Shown here: positions 25,781-35,332 of the stretch, in pieces
How the letters are laid out: every line of letters starts with the position of its first letter
How positions within the stretch are numbered: position 1 is the stretch's first letter
Source of the DNA: Brachyspira hampsonii 30446
GTDB lineage: Bacteria > Spirochaetota > Brachyspiria > Brachyspirales > Brachyspiraceae
Assembly (NCBI RefSeq): GCF_000316195.1
Contig: NZ_JH994111.1
Location: forward strand, 1,443,403-1,507,402
Length of the DNA stretch: 64,000 bases
Reading direction: 5' to 3'
The notes under the pieces: generated by a model
What the model was told of the DNA's origin: nothing
The model's database searches: none
Seen by the model: only the letters and a program-made list of their open reading frames with translations
Program-made: the position numbers and the translations under genes

Positions 25781-27187
25781 ATGGGAATTAATTTAGATAA
25801 TTATGTAACAATATCTTTAGAAAAAATAAAATATTATAAAGAAGTAATACTAAAGGATAAAATAGACATTATTTCTAAAAATGAAAATGGTATAGTTAAT
25901 GTTATACCTTATAATAAAATAGATTATTTATTTAATAATAATTTAGAAGAAAATCCTCTATTTAATAAAGCCCAATATTATATATATAAATCCTATTTGG
26001 ATATGATAGAGTTTTTTATAAACCCTGATGAATTAAATAACAAAGATTATTTCTATTCTATTTTTACGAACTGTAAAGACCCTATAGAATATACAGGAAA
26101 AGCTCAGGAAGCTATACTTGAAAATATATTATCTATGAATGAATATCAAAGGGTTGAAAAGATAAAAAACTTAATCATAGAATTAGAGATAGAAGAAAAT
26201 AGAGACAAATTCACATCTAAAGCTGCAATTATACTAGGAGAAATATTGGTAAGATTGGGACTTATGATAAGAATAAATGTGATAGGAAATATATCTGAAA
26301 ATAATGAAAATCTTAAATACAAAAACTACAATACAAACTATGACGAATTAATGAAAAGCATTGCTGAAAGTGCATTTGTATTGCTAAATAAAAATTATGA
26401 AAAGCCGGATATATTCAGCAATGTAATAGGATTTACAGGGTGTAATATAATAGATCATAGCAATAGATTATTTATTAATACAATAGAATTTATGATATTC
26501 TATAATAAAAATATAAGCATGGGAATACTGTCAAAAATAAGAGCTAAATGGAAACATGATTATATGCCTTATTATGAAAAAGTATCAAAGAAAAATAAAT
26601 TTATAAAAGATATATCGAAATTAGATAATATATTCAAATTGGGAATAAGACAATTTGACTATAGTGAAATTATAAATATGTCTATAGCAGCATTTCTCCA
26701 TGATATTACATTAACAGAAATAATTAATTATTTACCTACACAAAATGTTAGTATAAATAATGAACTATACTCTCATTCCATTAAATCATATAATTATATA
26801 AAATATTCAATATCAAATAATCAGGATATAAATTTAGCAGTAGGAGTTCATCATGAATACTACGGATACGGAGACGGACTTGCCATTACAATATGCGAAG
26901 CTATGAGAAGTAAAAGACCTAATTTTGAATATCCATATTTAATTAGTTTTGATTCTAAAGATATATTTAATTTCACAGCTTTCATATATTATCCTGTTAA
27001 AATTATAGAAATATTGGATTTATACGATTTTCTAAAATATAAACATGATATTTGTATAAATGAAATCAATACTGATATAGAAATAATAGATTATATATAT
27101 GATAACTTTTTAAAAGATGAAGTAAAAATAGATTATATAATATTTTCAATTTTTAAAGACTATTTATCTAATAAGTACAAAGTATAA
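25781..27187 (+). CDS. HD-domain protein, degenerate HD-GYP-like
   Basis: 468 residues, soluble, rich in I, N, K and Y. The N-terminal 280 residues match nothing I recognise. The C-terminal part looks like an HD domain: AAFLHDI with an HD pair near 307, a following SHS histidine near 328, and GVHHEYYGYGDG near 355, which recalls the HHE-G-Y-P region of HD-GYP c-di-GMP phosphodiesterases but lacks the proline of GYP. Spirochaetes use c-di-GMP, and a GGDEF protein lies 5.7 kb away, so a phosphodiesterase or a degenerate c-di-GMP sensor is plausible but unproven. It is monocistronic, with a 197-base AT-rich gap downstream. Confidence 0.55.
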   Translation: MGINLDNYVTISLEKIKYYKEVILKDKIDIISKNENGIVNVIPYNKIDYLFNNNLEENPLFNKAQYYIYKSYLDMIEFFINPDELNNKDYFYSIFTNCKDPIEYTGKAQEAILENILSMNEYQRVEKIKNLIIELEIEENRDKFTSKAAIILGEILVRLGLMIRINVIGNISENNENLKYKNYNTNYDELMKSIAESAFVLLNKNYEKPDIFSNVIGFTGCNIIDHSNRLFINTIEFMIFYNKNISMGILSKIRAKWKHDYMPYYEKVSKKNKFIKDISKLDNIFKLGIRQFDYSEIINMSIAAFLHDITLTEIINYLPTQNVSINNELYSHSIKSYNYIKYSISNNQDINLAVGVHHEYYGYGDGLAITICEAMRSKRPNFEYPYLISFDSKDIFNFTAFIYYPVKIIEILDLYDFLKYKHDICINEINTDIEIIDYIYDNFLKDEVKIDYIIFSIFKDYLSNKYKV

Positions 27188-27384
27188 TTATAAAATTTAT
27201 TTAAGTATTTTCTGATAAAATAATTCAAATAATAGAGTTATTTCAATAAAAAATACAAATTATGAAAAGCAGATAATCTATACTATACTTTATATACTAA
27301 AATACGATGAATATTTAACAAATTTATTTATATTTTATATATACCGCATACATTTAAATAAAAAACAATATAAAAAATAAATAC

Positions 27385-28311
27385 TTAACTAAGTAAAACA
27401 ATATTAATTTTTGGATTAAAAGCATAATGCTGTTCTATTTTTTTTCTCGTATCCTCTATCAAATTAATAACATCTTCAGCCGTACTTTCATTTTTAGAGT
27501 CATATAATGATTCATTGATAATATAGTTTGGAAATCTTCTATGCCATCTCATAGCTCCGAACTTCATATCAAGTCCTCCTACCCTTTCAACCATCTCATA
27601 AGCCTTAACATCATAAAAATCTTCAAATACAGGACCTATACTAGCCTCAGTAGGAGCGACAGAACCCCTTATATATCTAAACCAATCTATTCTGTTATCA
27701 ATACTTTCAGGACTATCTTTTTCCAATACTAATACCGCAGATAATATGATTATAAACCTTTTTTCTTTATCAGTTAAAGCTGAATATTCATCTTTACTCA
27801 ATTCTGTTACAGTACAATCCTGCTTATTAAATAATCTTACAGATTTAACAAAATTAAGCAGTGATATTCCAAAAGATTCAAATTTATCATATATAGCAGC
27901 ACCTATTCTAGTATTAACTAAAGCCGCAAATTCTAATCCCGACAAATTTCTAATTCTTGATTCATGAGAAAGTCTCTCTAAAATAGCAGAACTATTGGAT
28001 TTTAAAACACCATCTTCCAAAAACTCAAAAGATTCAAATTCCCCCTCCAATGAAACTATTATGCCGTTATAACCATTATCAGAAACTATAACCTTACTAG
28101 TATCTCCCATTACAAAATAATCAATAACATTTTTATAAAAGAAATCAGCAAGTTCTAAAAAATCAGATATTTTTTTTATGATAATATATAAATCAATATT
28201 TCCTCCAACATTAAAACTGCTGAATTTACTAAAAGCTTGATTTCTATAATATTCTATATTTTTTTCTTTGAGAAATCTCTCAACTATTTTGTAATTTTCT
28301 TGCATATTCAT
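27385..28311 (-). CDS. MurB-like protein with degenerate catalytic motifs
   Basis: 308 residues, last gene of the murG-murC operon and overlapping murC by 32 bases. Overall layout follows UDP-N-acetylenolpyruvoylglucosamine reductase: N-terminal FSSFNVGGNIDLYI (the family's T-x-x-x-G-G region), a FAD-domain middle and a C-terminal RWHRRFPNYIINE resembling the H-A-N-F-I-V-N motif. Key motifs are altered, however. The GGGSN flavin loop reads MGDTSKV (68-74), the GIPGTVGG loop reads GLEFAALV (125-132), and the catalytic G-S-x-F serine region reads GPVF (226-229). The protein may therefore be inactive, regulatory, or a very divergent enzyme. An alternative ATG lies two codons inside. Confidence 0.7.
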   Translation of the reverse strand: MNMQENYKIVERFLKEKNIEYYRNQAFSKFSSFNVGGNIDLYIIIKKISDFLELADFFYKNVIDYFVMGDTSKVIVSDNGYNGIIVSLEGEFESFEFLEDGVLKSNSSAILERLSHESRIRNLSGLEFAALVNTRIGAAIYDKFESFGISLLNFVKSVRLFNKQDCTVTELSKDEYSALTDKEKRFIIILSAVLVLEKDSPESIDNRIDWFRYIRGSVAPTEASIGPVFEDFYDVKAYEMVERVGGLDMKFGAMRWHRRFPNYIINESLYDSKNESTAEDVINLIEDTRKKIEQHYAFNPKINIVLLS

Positions 28312-29668
28312 TACTAATCCTTACTATATTGCCTGCTCCCAAAGTTAATATTATATCTCCGTCTTTTTTCATATCATCAAGTACCGGCAATACATCTTCT
28401 ATATTTGGAACATATCTTATATGATCATTTTGTCTTCTCACTACATCGCATATAATTTCACCGCTTATTCCTGCTATAGGCGTTTCACCTGCTGCATAAA
28501 TATCGCTAATAATAACTTCATCAGCATCATTAAATGCAGACTCAAAATCATTAAGAAGAAGTTCTGTTCTGCTGTATCTATGAGGTTGGAATACTGCTAT
28601 TATTCTTCTGTTTTTATAAGCATTTTTTACAGATGAAAGTGTAGCTTTTATCTCTGTTGGGTGATGAGCATAATCATCAAATAAAGTTATCTCTTTATCA
28701 TAAAGCTTATTTAATCTTCTTCCTACACCCTCAAAAGTTTTTAATCCTTCTTTTATATCATCAATATCTATACCCAAATGAATACCTACACCTATTGAAG
28801 CTAAAGAATTCAATACATTATGAATACCTATAAGCGGAACAGAAAACTCTCCCAAACATTTGTTATCATAATAAGCAGTAAAATATGTTATAGGAGCTTC
28901 TACCCTAATAGAATCTCTATCAACATAAAAATCATAATCCTTTGAAAACCCATAAGAATAATATTTTTTATTGGCACTCTTTGATAAATCTTTTACAACA
29001 TTATCCTCAAAACATAAAAATGAACATCCGTAAAAAGGAACTTTATTAATAAATTCTAAAAAAGCAACTCTCAAAGCCTCAACATTTCCATAATAATCCA
29101 AATGATCATTATCAATATTAGTAACTACATTAATAACAGGCGAAAGCCTTAAAAAACTTCCATCGCTCTCATCTGCTTCGCATACCATATATTCACTGCT
29201 TAAATCATTACAAGAAGCATTGCTTTTCAAATTAAAATGATTTCCTCCTATTATACAAACAGGATTAAGTCCTGCATGCATCATTATCTGGCTTATAAGA
29301 GAAGTTGTTGTAGTTTTACCATGAGAACCGGATATTGCTATGCCGTATCTTAAACGCATGAGTTCTGCAAGCATTTCTCCCCTAGGTATAACTGTTATCT
29401 TTTTTGCTTTTGCCTCTATAATTTCTTCATTAGTAGGGCTTATAGCCGATGAAGTTACAACTGCAGTAACATCATCTTCTATATTTTGAGCTTTATGTCC
29501 ATAATATACTTTTATTCCAGAAGATTCCAAAGATTCTGTTTTCGCTGTCTTAGCTAAATCACTTCCTGTTACCGTAAAACCTATAGCATTTAATACACTT
29601 GCTATAGCACTCATTCCAATTCCGCCGATTCCTATAAAATGTATCTTTTCTTTTCTTTTTGTAAACAT
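28280..29668 (-). CDS. murC: UDP-N-acetylmuramate--L-alanine ligase MurC
   Basis: 462 residues, normal for MurC. Adds L-alanine to UDP-MurNAc in the cytoplasm using ATP. The N-terminal Rossmann motif GIGGIGMSAIASVL starts near residue 13, the ATP-binding loop GSHGKTTTTS lies near 110, ESDGSF near 163, TNIDNDHLDYYG near 182, and DDYAHHPTEI near 333. All Mur ligase landmarks are present. It is 18 bases downstream of murG and overlaps the MurB-like gene, so all are one transcript. Confidence 0.95.
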   Translation of the reverse strand: MFTKRKEKIHFIGIGGIGMSAIASVLNAIGFTVTGSDLAKTAKTESLESSGIKVYYGHKAQNIEDDVTAVVTSSAISPTNEEIIEAKAKKITVIPRGEMLAELMRLRYGIAISGSHGKTTTTSLISQIMMHAGLNPVCIIGGNHFNLKSNASCNDLSSEYMVCEADESDGSFLRLSPVINVVTNIDNDHLDYYGNVEALRVAFLEFINKVPFYGCSFLCFEDNVVKDLSKSANKKYYSYGFSKDYDFYVDRDSIRVEAPITYFTAYYDNKCLGEFSVPLIGIHNVLNSLASIGVGIHLGIDIDDIKEGLKTFEGVGRRLNKLYDKEITLFDDYAHHPTEIKATLSSVKNAYKNRRIIAVFQPHRYSRTELLLNDFESAFNDADEVIISDIYAAGETPIAGISGEIICDVVRRQNDHIRYVPNIEDVLPVLDDMKKDGDIILTLGAGNIVRISNEYARKLQNS

Positions 29669-29686
29669 ATATTCCTCAATATTTAA

Positions 29687-30760
29687 TTATTTTTTTCCTA
29701 AAACTTCAGTTATATCATCAACTATTGAAGATACTGCTCTTGCACTCCAATTACTTTTAATATTTTCCCTCATCTTATTTAATCTTTCATCATTATTCAA
29801 ATTATTTATAATAACATTTTCTAATTTTTCTTTATCCAAATCGGATTCTTCTATCAAATATGCCATATCCTTATTAAGCAAATCTAAAGCATTGAAATAC
29901 TGATGATTATCTGTCGCATAAGGAAATGGTACTAATAATGAAGGAACATTAACAGCTAATATCTCACTGATAGAACTGCTTCCTGCTCTTGATATAACAA
30001 AATCCGCAGCATGAAGTAAATTTGCCATATCTTTATAATAGCCATGTACAAAAACATTTTCAAATTTAGCATTATTTACCTTGGCAATCATATCATTAGC
30101 CCATTTAGGTCCCACAAGCCATACTATATACAAATTATTAACCTTAGCTTTTATATCTTTTATGCATTCAAAAAATAATTCATTTAATTTCAAAGCCCCC
30201 TGAGATCCTCCCATAACAACTAAAAGTTTATCATCTTCTTTTAATTTCATAACAATTCTAGCACTTTCTCTATGAACTACAAAGAAATCATTTCTCACAG
30301 GATTTCCAAAAACTTTTCCATTAGGCATAAACTCTAAAGTCTTTGAAAAAGTTAAATATGCTCTTTTAGCATCTTTATAAAATATTCTATTAACTTTACC
30401 GGGTATAGAATTTTGTTCGCATAAAAATATAGGTATATTTTTAGTCTTAGCAGCATAAAGCATGGGAAATGATACAAATCCACCCATACCTATTACACAA
30501 TCAGGATTATGCTTTCTTATTATACGATAAGATTTTAATAAAGCAGGTATAAATTTTAATGCAAATATTATTTTCTTAAAGAAATTACCCGGAGAATTAA
30601 TATTTATAGTATTAAAATCATAATTTCCCGGTATCAAATGATAATCCTTTTGAGCAACAACAAGTCTAGGTTTATGTCCTTCTTTTTTCATATAATCATA
30701 TATAGAAATAGCAGGAGTTATATGTCCGGCAGTTCCGCCTCCGCATAAAATTACATTCAT
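29687..30760 (-). CDS. murG: Lipid II-forming GlcNAc transferase MurG
   Basis: 357 residues. Transfers GlcNAc from UDP-GlcNAc to lipid I on the inner face of the cytoplasmic membrane. Recognisable motifs are the glycine loop GGGTAGHITPAI near 7, MGGFVSFP near 93, GGSQGALKLNE near 187 and the UDP-binding SRAGSSSISEILA near 260 with NHQYFNA after it. Start and stop overlap ftsW by 4 bases, the classic translationally coupled arrangement. Length and motif spacing are normal. Confidence 0.95.
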   Translation of the reverse strand: MNVILCGGGTAGHITPAISIYDYMKKEGHKPRLVVAQKDYHLIPGNYDFNTININSPGNFFKKIIFALKFIPALLKSYRIIRKHNPDCVIGMGGFVSFPMLYAAKTKNIPIFLCEQNSIPGKVNRIFYKDAKRAYLTFSKTLEFMPNGKVFGNPVRNDFFVVHRESARIVMKLKEDDKLLVVMGGSQGALKLNELFFECIKDIKAKVNNLYIVWLVGPKWANDMIAKVNNAKFENVFVHGYYKDMANLLHAADFVISRAGSSSISEILAVNVPSLLVPFPYATDNHQYFNALDLLNKDMAYLIEESDLDKEKLENVIINNLNNDERLNKMRENIKSNWSARAVSSIVDDITEVLGKK

Positions 30761-31857
30761 TGTTCTCTCCTTTGAGTTATTTTTAATAAGATACCTATCA
30801 TTATCATATTAACAACTAAAGCATTTCTACCATAACTAATGATAGGAAGTGTCATACCTGTAGTAGGAAGCATAAGTGTAGCCACCATTATATTTAAATA
30901 TGCCTGCACACTAATGAACATCGTAATAGCAAATGAAAGATTTTTTAAAAACAGATCCTTAGTGCGGGACGATATTATAAATCCCCTAATAGTAAATGAT
31001 AAAAATAAAAGCAGTATAATCAAATTCCCTACCAATCCGTACCTTTGTGATACAGAAGCATATATAAAGTCAGTTAAAGCAGCAGGTAAATGCGTACTAA
31101 CATCAGCTATATAATCATCAGGAATTCCTGTAACCCCTCCATAATTAAATGCAAGCTTAGCCCTTCTGATTTGATAAACTTCTTCTTCAGGCTGACTCTG
31201 AGGATCTAAATATGATACAACTCTGCTTCTCATATACGGTGTATTAAAAATAAAAATGGCAAAAAGAATCAATAAAAAAACACCTGAAAGCAATATGGAT
31301 CTTAAAGGTATGCCGCCGTAAAAGAATATAGAAAAACCAACTATAGCAAATAAAAGTGCTGTTCCGGAATCAGGTTCTATCAAAATAAGTCCTGACACTA
31401 TTATTAAAATCAAAAGCGGTGGAAATAATCCTCTTTTTATATCAATTAATTTCTCTCCTTTCTTGCTTAAAACACTAGCAAAATATATACTGCATGTTAT
31501 TTTAGCAATTTCTGAAGGCTGTATAGTAATGCCTAAAGGAAGAAGAAGCCATCTTTTTGCATAACTGCCTGCCACTGTTATACCAAATAAACATACCCAT
31601 ATAAGAAGCACCAAAGTAAAAATCAGAATAAGAGGAACCATCTTATCTAAAAAACTAAAGAAATCAGGAACTATCATCATAATAATAGTAAGAACAAACA
31701 TAAATGATAATAGTTTCAAATGATTAGAAAAATATGCAGTATTTGGCTCATGTATTGTCTGTGCTCCATATATGGAAACCAAACCAGCTACAAGTAAAGC
31801 TATATATATTATTAATAAATATTTATCAGGAAACAATTTTCTATTTATCATAAACAC
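30757..31857 (-). CDS. ftsW: SEDS-family peptidoglycan polymerase FtsW
   Basis: 366 residues with about ten membrane helices. SEDS landmarks are PLGITIQPSEIAK near 117, the EPDSGTALLF segment near 168 (the glycan-polymerase Asp region) and LPTTGMTLPIISYG near 327. FtsW and RodA are hard to separate by eye; the position directly before murG, murC and a murB-like gene supports the division-specific FtsW. It overlaps murG by 4 bases and lies 10 bases after the outer-membrane-like gene, so the latter is part of the same operon. Confidence 0.85.
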   Translation of the reverse strand: MFMINRKLFPDKYLLIIYIALLVAGLVSIYGAQTIHEPNTAYFSNHLKLLSFMFVLTIIMMIVPDFFSFLDKMVPLILIFTLVLLIWVCLFGITVAGSYAKRWLLLPLGITIQPSEIAKITCSIYFASVLSKKGEKLIDIKRGLFPPLLILIIVSGLILIEPDSGTALLFAIVGFSIFFYGGIPLRSILLSGVFLLILFAIFIFNTPYMRSRVVSYLDPQSQPEEEVYQIRRAKLAFNYGGVTGIPDDYIADVSTHLPAALTDFIYASVSQRYGLVGNLIILLLFLSFTIRGFIISSRTKDLFLKNLSFAITMFISVQAYLNIMVATLMLPTTGMTLPIISYGRNALVVNMIMIGILLKITQRREQ

Positions 31858-31867
31858 TCTTTTATTT

Positions 31868-32752
31868 TCATAGTATCTTATAAGCTAAAGACATCTTCAA
31901 TTCTATAAATGTAGTATTATTATAATGGGGAAGTCCTACATGCAGTCCTGCCGATGCTCCTATATTTAACATTAAAGTTTCTTGTAAAAATTTAAAGTTT
32001 ATAATACCAGCCATGCCGAATTTATGAGATAAATGTTTTGAATTAATTAAATAAGTAAGCCCATAATATCCTCCTATATAGAACATACTTATTCTTCCTA
32101 AAAGGAAAAAATCATTGATTAATTCAAATTCACTTTTAGCATGCAATATTGAAGTTCTAGGATCATAATAATATTTTTTATCCCCAACATTCACATAAGA
32201 CATATTAAGATTATTTATTAAAATAAAATTATCAAATTTAAATATAAAATACGGAGAAATATTTATGATATATCCAAAAGCATCCCCCTTTGACATACCA
32301 TATAATTCATCAAAAGAATAGCTGACATCTTTACTATCAAATCCTGCATAACCAAAATTCATAGCATTAAACATAAAATCAGCATATCCGCTCACCCTAA
32401 CGCCTAAAAAAGATAATGGCTTCACATCCGCATACAGCCCAATCATATCAGAAGACAATGAAAAATTATTCTCTATACCAAAATCAACTCTCGTATCTTT
32501 AAACAAGAAATTTGTAGCATTCTTATAAAAATATAATCTATAATATAATCTAGTCTCTAAATTAAATTTTATGTGGTTATATCCCCCCAAAGCCGTTTGT
32601 TCTATAAAAAGTTCATTACTGTAAATACCCGTATTAGTATTAATTGGTAAATTCCTTTCATATATATCCATATTAAAAATAGTACTTATATCTGCAAAAA
32701 TAATCTTTGAAAATATAAATACTAACACTATAAGAATATTTATTTTTCTCAT
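31868..32752 (-). CDS. Putative outer-membrane beta-barrel protein
   Basis: 294 residues with a clear signal peptide (cleavage near residue 20, IIFADIS). The mature sequence alternates short amphipathic strands rich in Y, F, G and N with turns, and ends in a strand AYKIL, as expected for a spirochaete beta-barrel. No named family is recognised. It is the first gene of the operon that continues with ftsW, murG, murC and the MurB-like gene (10-base gap), a surprising partner for division genes. A role in envelope assembly is inference only. Confidence 0.55.
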   Translation of the reverse strand: MRKINILIVLVFIFSKIIFADISTIFNMDIYERNLPINTNTGIYSNELFIEQTALGGYNHIKFNLETRLYYRLYFYKNATNFLFKDTRVDFGIENNFSLSSDMIGLYADVKPLSFLGVRVSGYADFMFNAMNFGYAGFDSKDVSYSFDELYGMSKGDAFGYIINISPYFIFKFDNFILINNLNMSYVNVGDKKYYYDPRTSILHAKSEFELINDFFLLGRISMFYIGGYYGLTYLINSKHLSHKFGMAGIINFKFLQETLMLNIGASAGLHVGLPHYNNTTFIELKMSLAYKIL

Positions 32753-32934
32753 TCAAATCTCAAAAATTATGAAAACTTTTTAATATGATACTTTATAAAA
32801 TAAAAAAATCAAGATAAAAAAATATCATTTTACTATTTTAATACACTATAGATCTATATAAAAACATATTGAAATAAAAGCCTATATATGATAATATAAG
32901 ACATATTTTGTATATTATACAAGGTCATTTTTTA

Positions 32935-33957
32935 ATGTATAAAAATATTATAAAATCAGTAATGGAAAATAGAATTGAAGTTATAAAAAAAGACTCTACT
33001 CTCTTAGAGGTGGCTTCTCTTGTATCTAAATCCTCGAATAAAATATTAGCCGTTATTAATGATTTTGATAAAATAGTTGGAATTATTAATTATAATGAAC
33101 TATTAGTAAATATATTAAAAAATATCAATAAAAAAGATTCCAAAAACATTTTTAATAAATCGATATCAGTTTTTATGAATAAAAATCTTGTAATAGCACA
33201 TCCGGAAGATGATATTACAGTTGCTTTCGATATAATGAAAGAAAAAAAAATGGATTATCTAATAATAATAAATAATGATAATTATCCGATTGGGATTATT
33301 AATATATATGATATATATGAAAATATAATAAAAATAAGAATGCGTAGTATGAATATCGCTATTAATGAAGTAGAAAAGAAATCTTCTATAGAAAAAGATA
33401 AAGTAATAAAAAAATTAATGAAAGAAATTGACACTTTGCATGCCCAGTCAACTATAGATCCTTTAACGGGATTATTCAATGTTAGATATTTTAACAAAAT
33501 AATAGAAGAAGAAGTAGAAAGGGCTAAAAGATATAAACATAGCATATCTATTATATTTATGGATCTTGATCATTTTAAGGATATTAACGATATATACGGA
33601 CATGACTGCGGTAATATAGTTCTTCATGAAATAGGCAGATTATTAAGCAATAGTTCTGATAATATGAATATACTTAGAAAAAGCGATATAGCTATTCGTT
33701 ATGGAGGTGAGGAATTTATTGTTATATGTCCTAATACTAAGAAAGAACAAGCCTATATAGTAGCAGAAAGAATAAGAAAAACAGTAGAAAAGAAAAGATT
33801 TAATTATGAATCTGCTGTTATAAATGTGACGGTAAGTATAGGTATTGCCGAACATAAAGGAAGATCTAAAAAACCTATAGCAGAAACGATAAAAAATGCT
33901 GATACCGCAATGTATGAAGCAAAACATCTCGGAAGAAATAAAGTAATATTACACTAA
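32935..33957 (+). CDS. CBS-pair diguanylate cyclase (GGDEF)
   Basis: About 340 residues, cytoplasmic. Two CBS motifs occupy roughly residues 1-130, with MNKNLVIAHPEDDITVAFDI in the second, and probably bind an adenine nucleotide. A coiled-coil linker (145-170) leads to the GGDEF domain (170-340). The active site reads GGEEF (257-261), and an intact inhibitory site R248-K-S-D251 lies upstream, so product feedback by c-di-GMP is expected. A TTG at 32908 extends the frame, but the ATG at 32935 behind AAGG is the better start. A bidirectional terminator follows. Confidence 0.9.
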   Translation: MYKNIIKSVMENRIEVIKKDSTLLEVASLVSKSSNKILAVINDFDKIVGIINYNELLVNILKNINKKDSKNIFNKSISVFMNKNLVIAHPEDDITVAFDIMKEKKMDYLIIINNDNYPIGIINIYDIYENIIKIRMRSMNIAINEVEKKSSIEKDKVIKKLMKEIDTLHAQSTIDPLTGLFNVRYFNKIIEEEVERAKRYKHSISIIFMDLDHFKDINDIYGHDCGNIVLHEIGRLLSNSSDNMNILRKSDIAIRYGGEEFIVICPNTKKEQAYIVAERIRKTVEKKRFNYESAVINVTVSIGIAEHKGRSKKPIAETIKNADTAMYEAKHLGRNKVILH

Positions 33958-34009
33958 TTAATTTTATAAAATATTAATACAATCTAAAATAAAATATCAT
34001 TATATAATA

Positions 34010-34035
34010 ATGGCTGCCAATTAATTGACAGCCAT
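34010..34035. terminator. Bidirectional terminator between the GGDEF gene and pta
   Basis: ATGGCTG (34010-34016) pairs with CAGCCAT (34029-34035), with an AATTAATT palindrome in the loop. It is flanked by AT-rich sequence on both sides and serves converging genes. Confidence 0.7.
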
Positions 34036-34060
34036 CAATAATAATAATATATTAAATTAA

Positions 34061-35068
34061 TTATTTAGCTTGTAAAGAAGTTATAACTGCCAAATCAGCG
34101 ATATCCTGAGCAGAACATCCCCTTGAAAGGTCATTGGCAGGTTTAGCTATACCTTGAAGCATAGGACCTATAGCAGTACATTTTCCTACTCTCTGAGCTA
34201 TTTTGTGCCCAATATTTCCTGAATTTAATTCTGGGAATATAAATACATTAGCATCACCTTTAATAGGAGAGCCAGGAGCTTTTTGAGCAGCAACTCTTTC
34301 AATCATAGCAGCATCTAACTGCATTTCGCCGTCATAAACAAAATCAACATCTTGAGAATCTAGTATTTTTTTAGCTTCTCTAACTCTAGTAATAGATTCA
34401 TGCTCTGCAGAACCTTTAGTAGAAAATGAAAGTAAAGCAACTTTAGGTTCATTTCCTGTCATAATTCTGTAAGATTCAGCTGTAGCTTTAGCAATATCAG
34501 CTAGCTGTTCAGGTGTAGGCTCAGGTATAACGGCACAGTCAGCAAAACAAGATATACCATTTGTAAATAAAGATTTATCAGGGCTTTCAAGGAAGAATGT
34601 AGATGATAAAGTTTTAATCCCTTTTTTAAGTCCGATTAAAAATAAAGCAGCTCTAAGCATTTCGCCTGTAGAATAAACAGCTCCTCCTACCATACCGTCA
34701 GCAGCATCATCAGAAATCATTGCAGCAGCAGCATATATAGAATGATTTGTAATTAAATCCTTAGCATGATCCTTAGTCATACCTTTCTTTTCTCTGGCTT
34801 TAAAAAGCATTTCAATATATTGTTCTGTTTTAGCTTCTTTAGCAGGATCGAAAATTCTTACAAAGCCGTCATCTAATTTCAAAGAATTTTCTTTAGCTAA
34901 ACTTTGTATTTTAGCAGTATCCCCTACTAATATAATTCCTTTAACTAACTGTTCTTTTTCAAGTATAGCAGCAGCCTTAACATGTCTTTCATCATATCCT
35001 TCTGCTAATATTATAGTTTTTGGATTAGATTTTGCTTTTTCTTTTAAATTATCCATAAATGATGCCAT
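34061..35068 (-). CDS. pta: Phosphate acetyltransferase Pta
   Basis: 335 residues, the short single-domain Pta. Converts acetyl-CoA and phosphate to acetyl phosphate, the first step of the acetate/ATP-forming pathway with AckA (not in window). Conserved regions are the N-terminal KSNPKTIILAEGYDERHVKA, the central GMVGGAVYSTGEMLRAAL, the FADCAVIPEPTPEQLADIA segment near 172 and the C-terminal IGPMLQGIAKPANDLSRGC, all typical of the enzyme. It is monocistronic: a 264-base AT-rich gap lies upstream and a strong hairpin downstream. It is typical of the fermentative metabolism expected here. Confidence 0.95.
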   Translation of the reverse strand: MASFMDNLKEKAKSNPKTIILAEGYDERHVKAAAILEKEQLVKGIILVGDTAKIQSLAKENSLKLDDGFVRIFDPAKEAKTEQYIEMLFKAREKKGMTKDHAKDLITNHSIYAAAAMISDDAADGMVGGAVYSTGEMLRAALFLIGLKKGIKTLSSTFFLESPDKSLFTNGISCFADCAVIPEPTPEQLADIAKATAESYRIMTGNEPKVALLSFSTKGSAEHESITRVREAKKILDSQDVDFVYDGEMQLDAAMIERVAAQKAPGSPIKGDANVFIFPELNSGNIGHKIAQRVGKCTAIGPMLQGIAKPANDLSRGCSAQDIADLAVITSLQAK

Positions 35069-35332
35069 AATAAAAACCTCTTAAAAAATAAAATTATGTT
35101 TATATATTTTAATACATAAATTAGAATTTTGCAAACATATACTAGGCATCAGTATAATTTTTACTAAAAATAATTAATTTTAATTAGTATTAAGTGATCT
35201 TTTAGTATTGATTAAATACAAAATTTGAAATTTACACTTTTACTTTATAAGACTTACTATAAAATTATACATGCATACAGCACTAATCATACTAGATTAT
35301 AATTATACAAAATAAACATATATGAAATAGAT

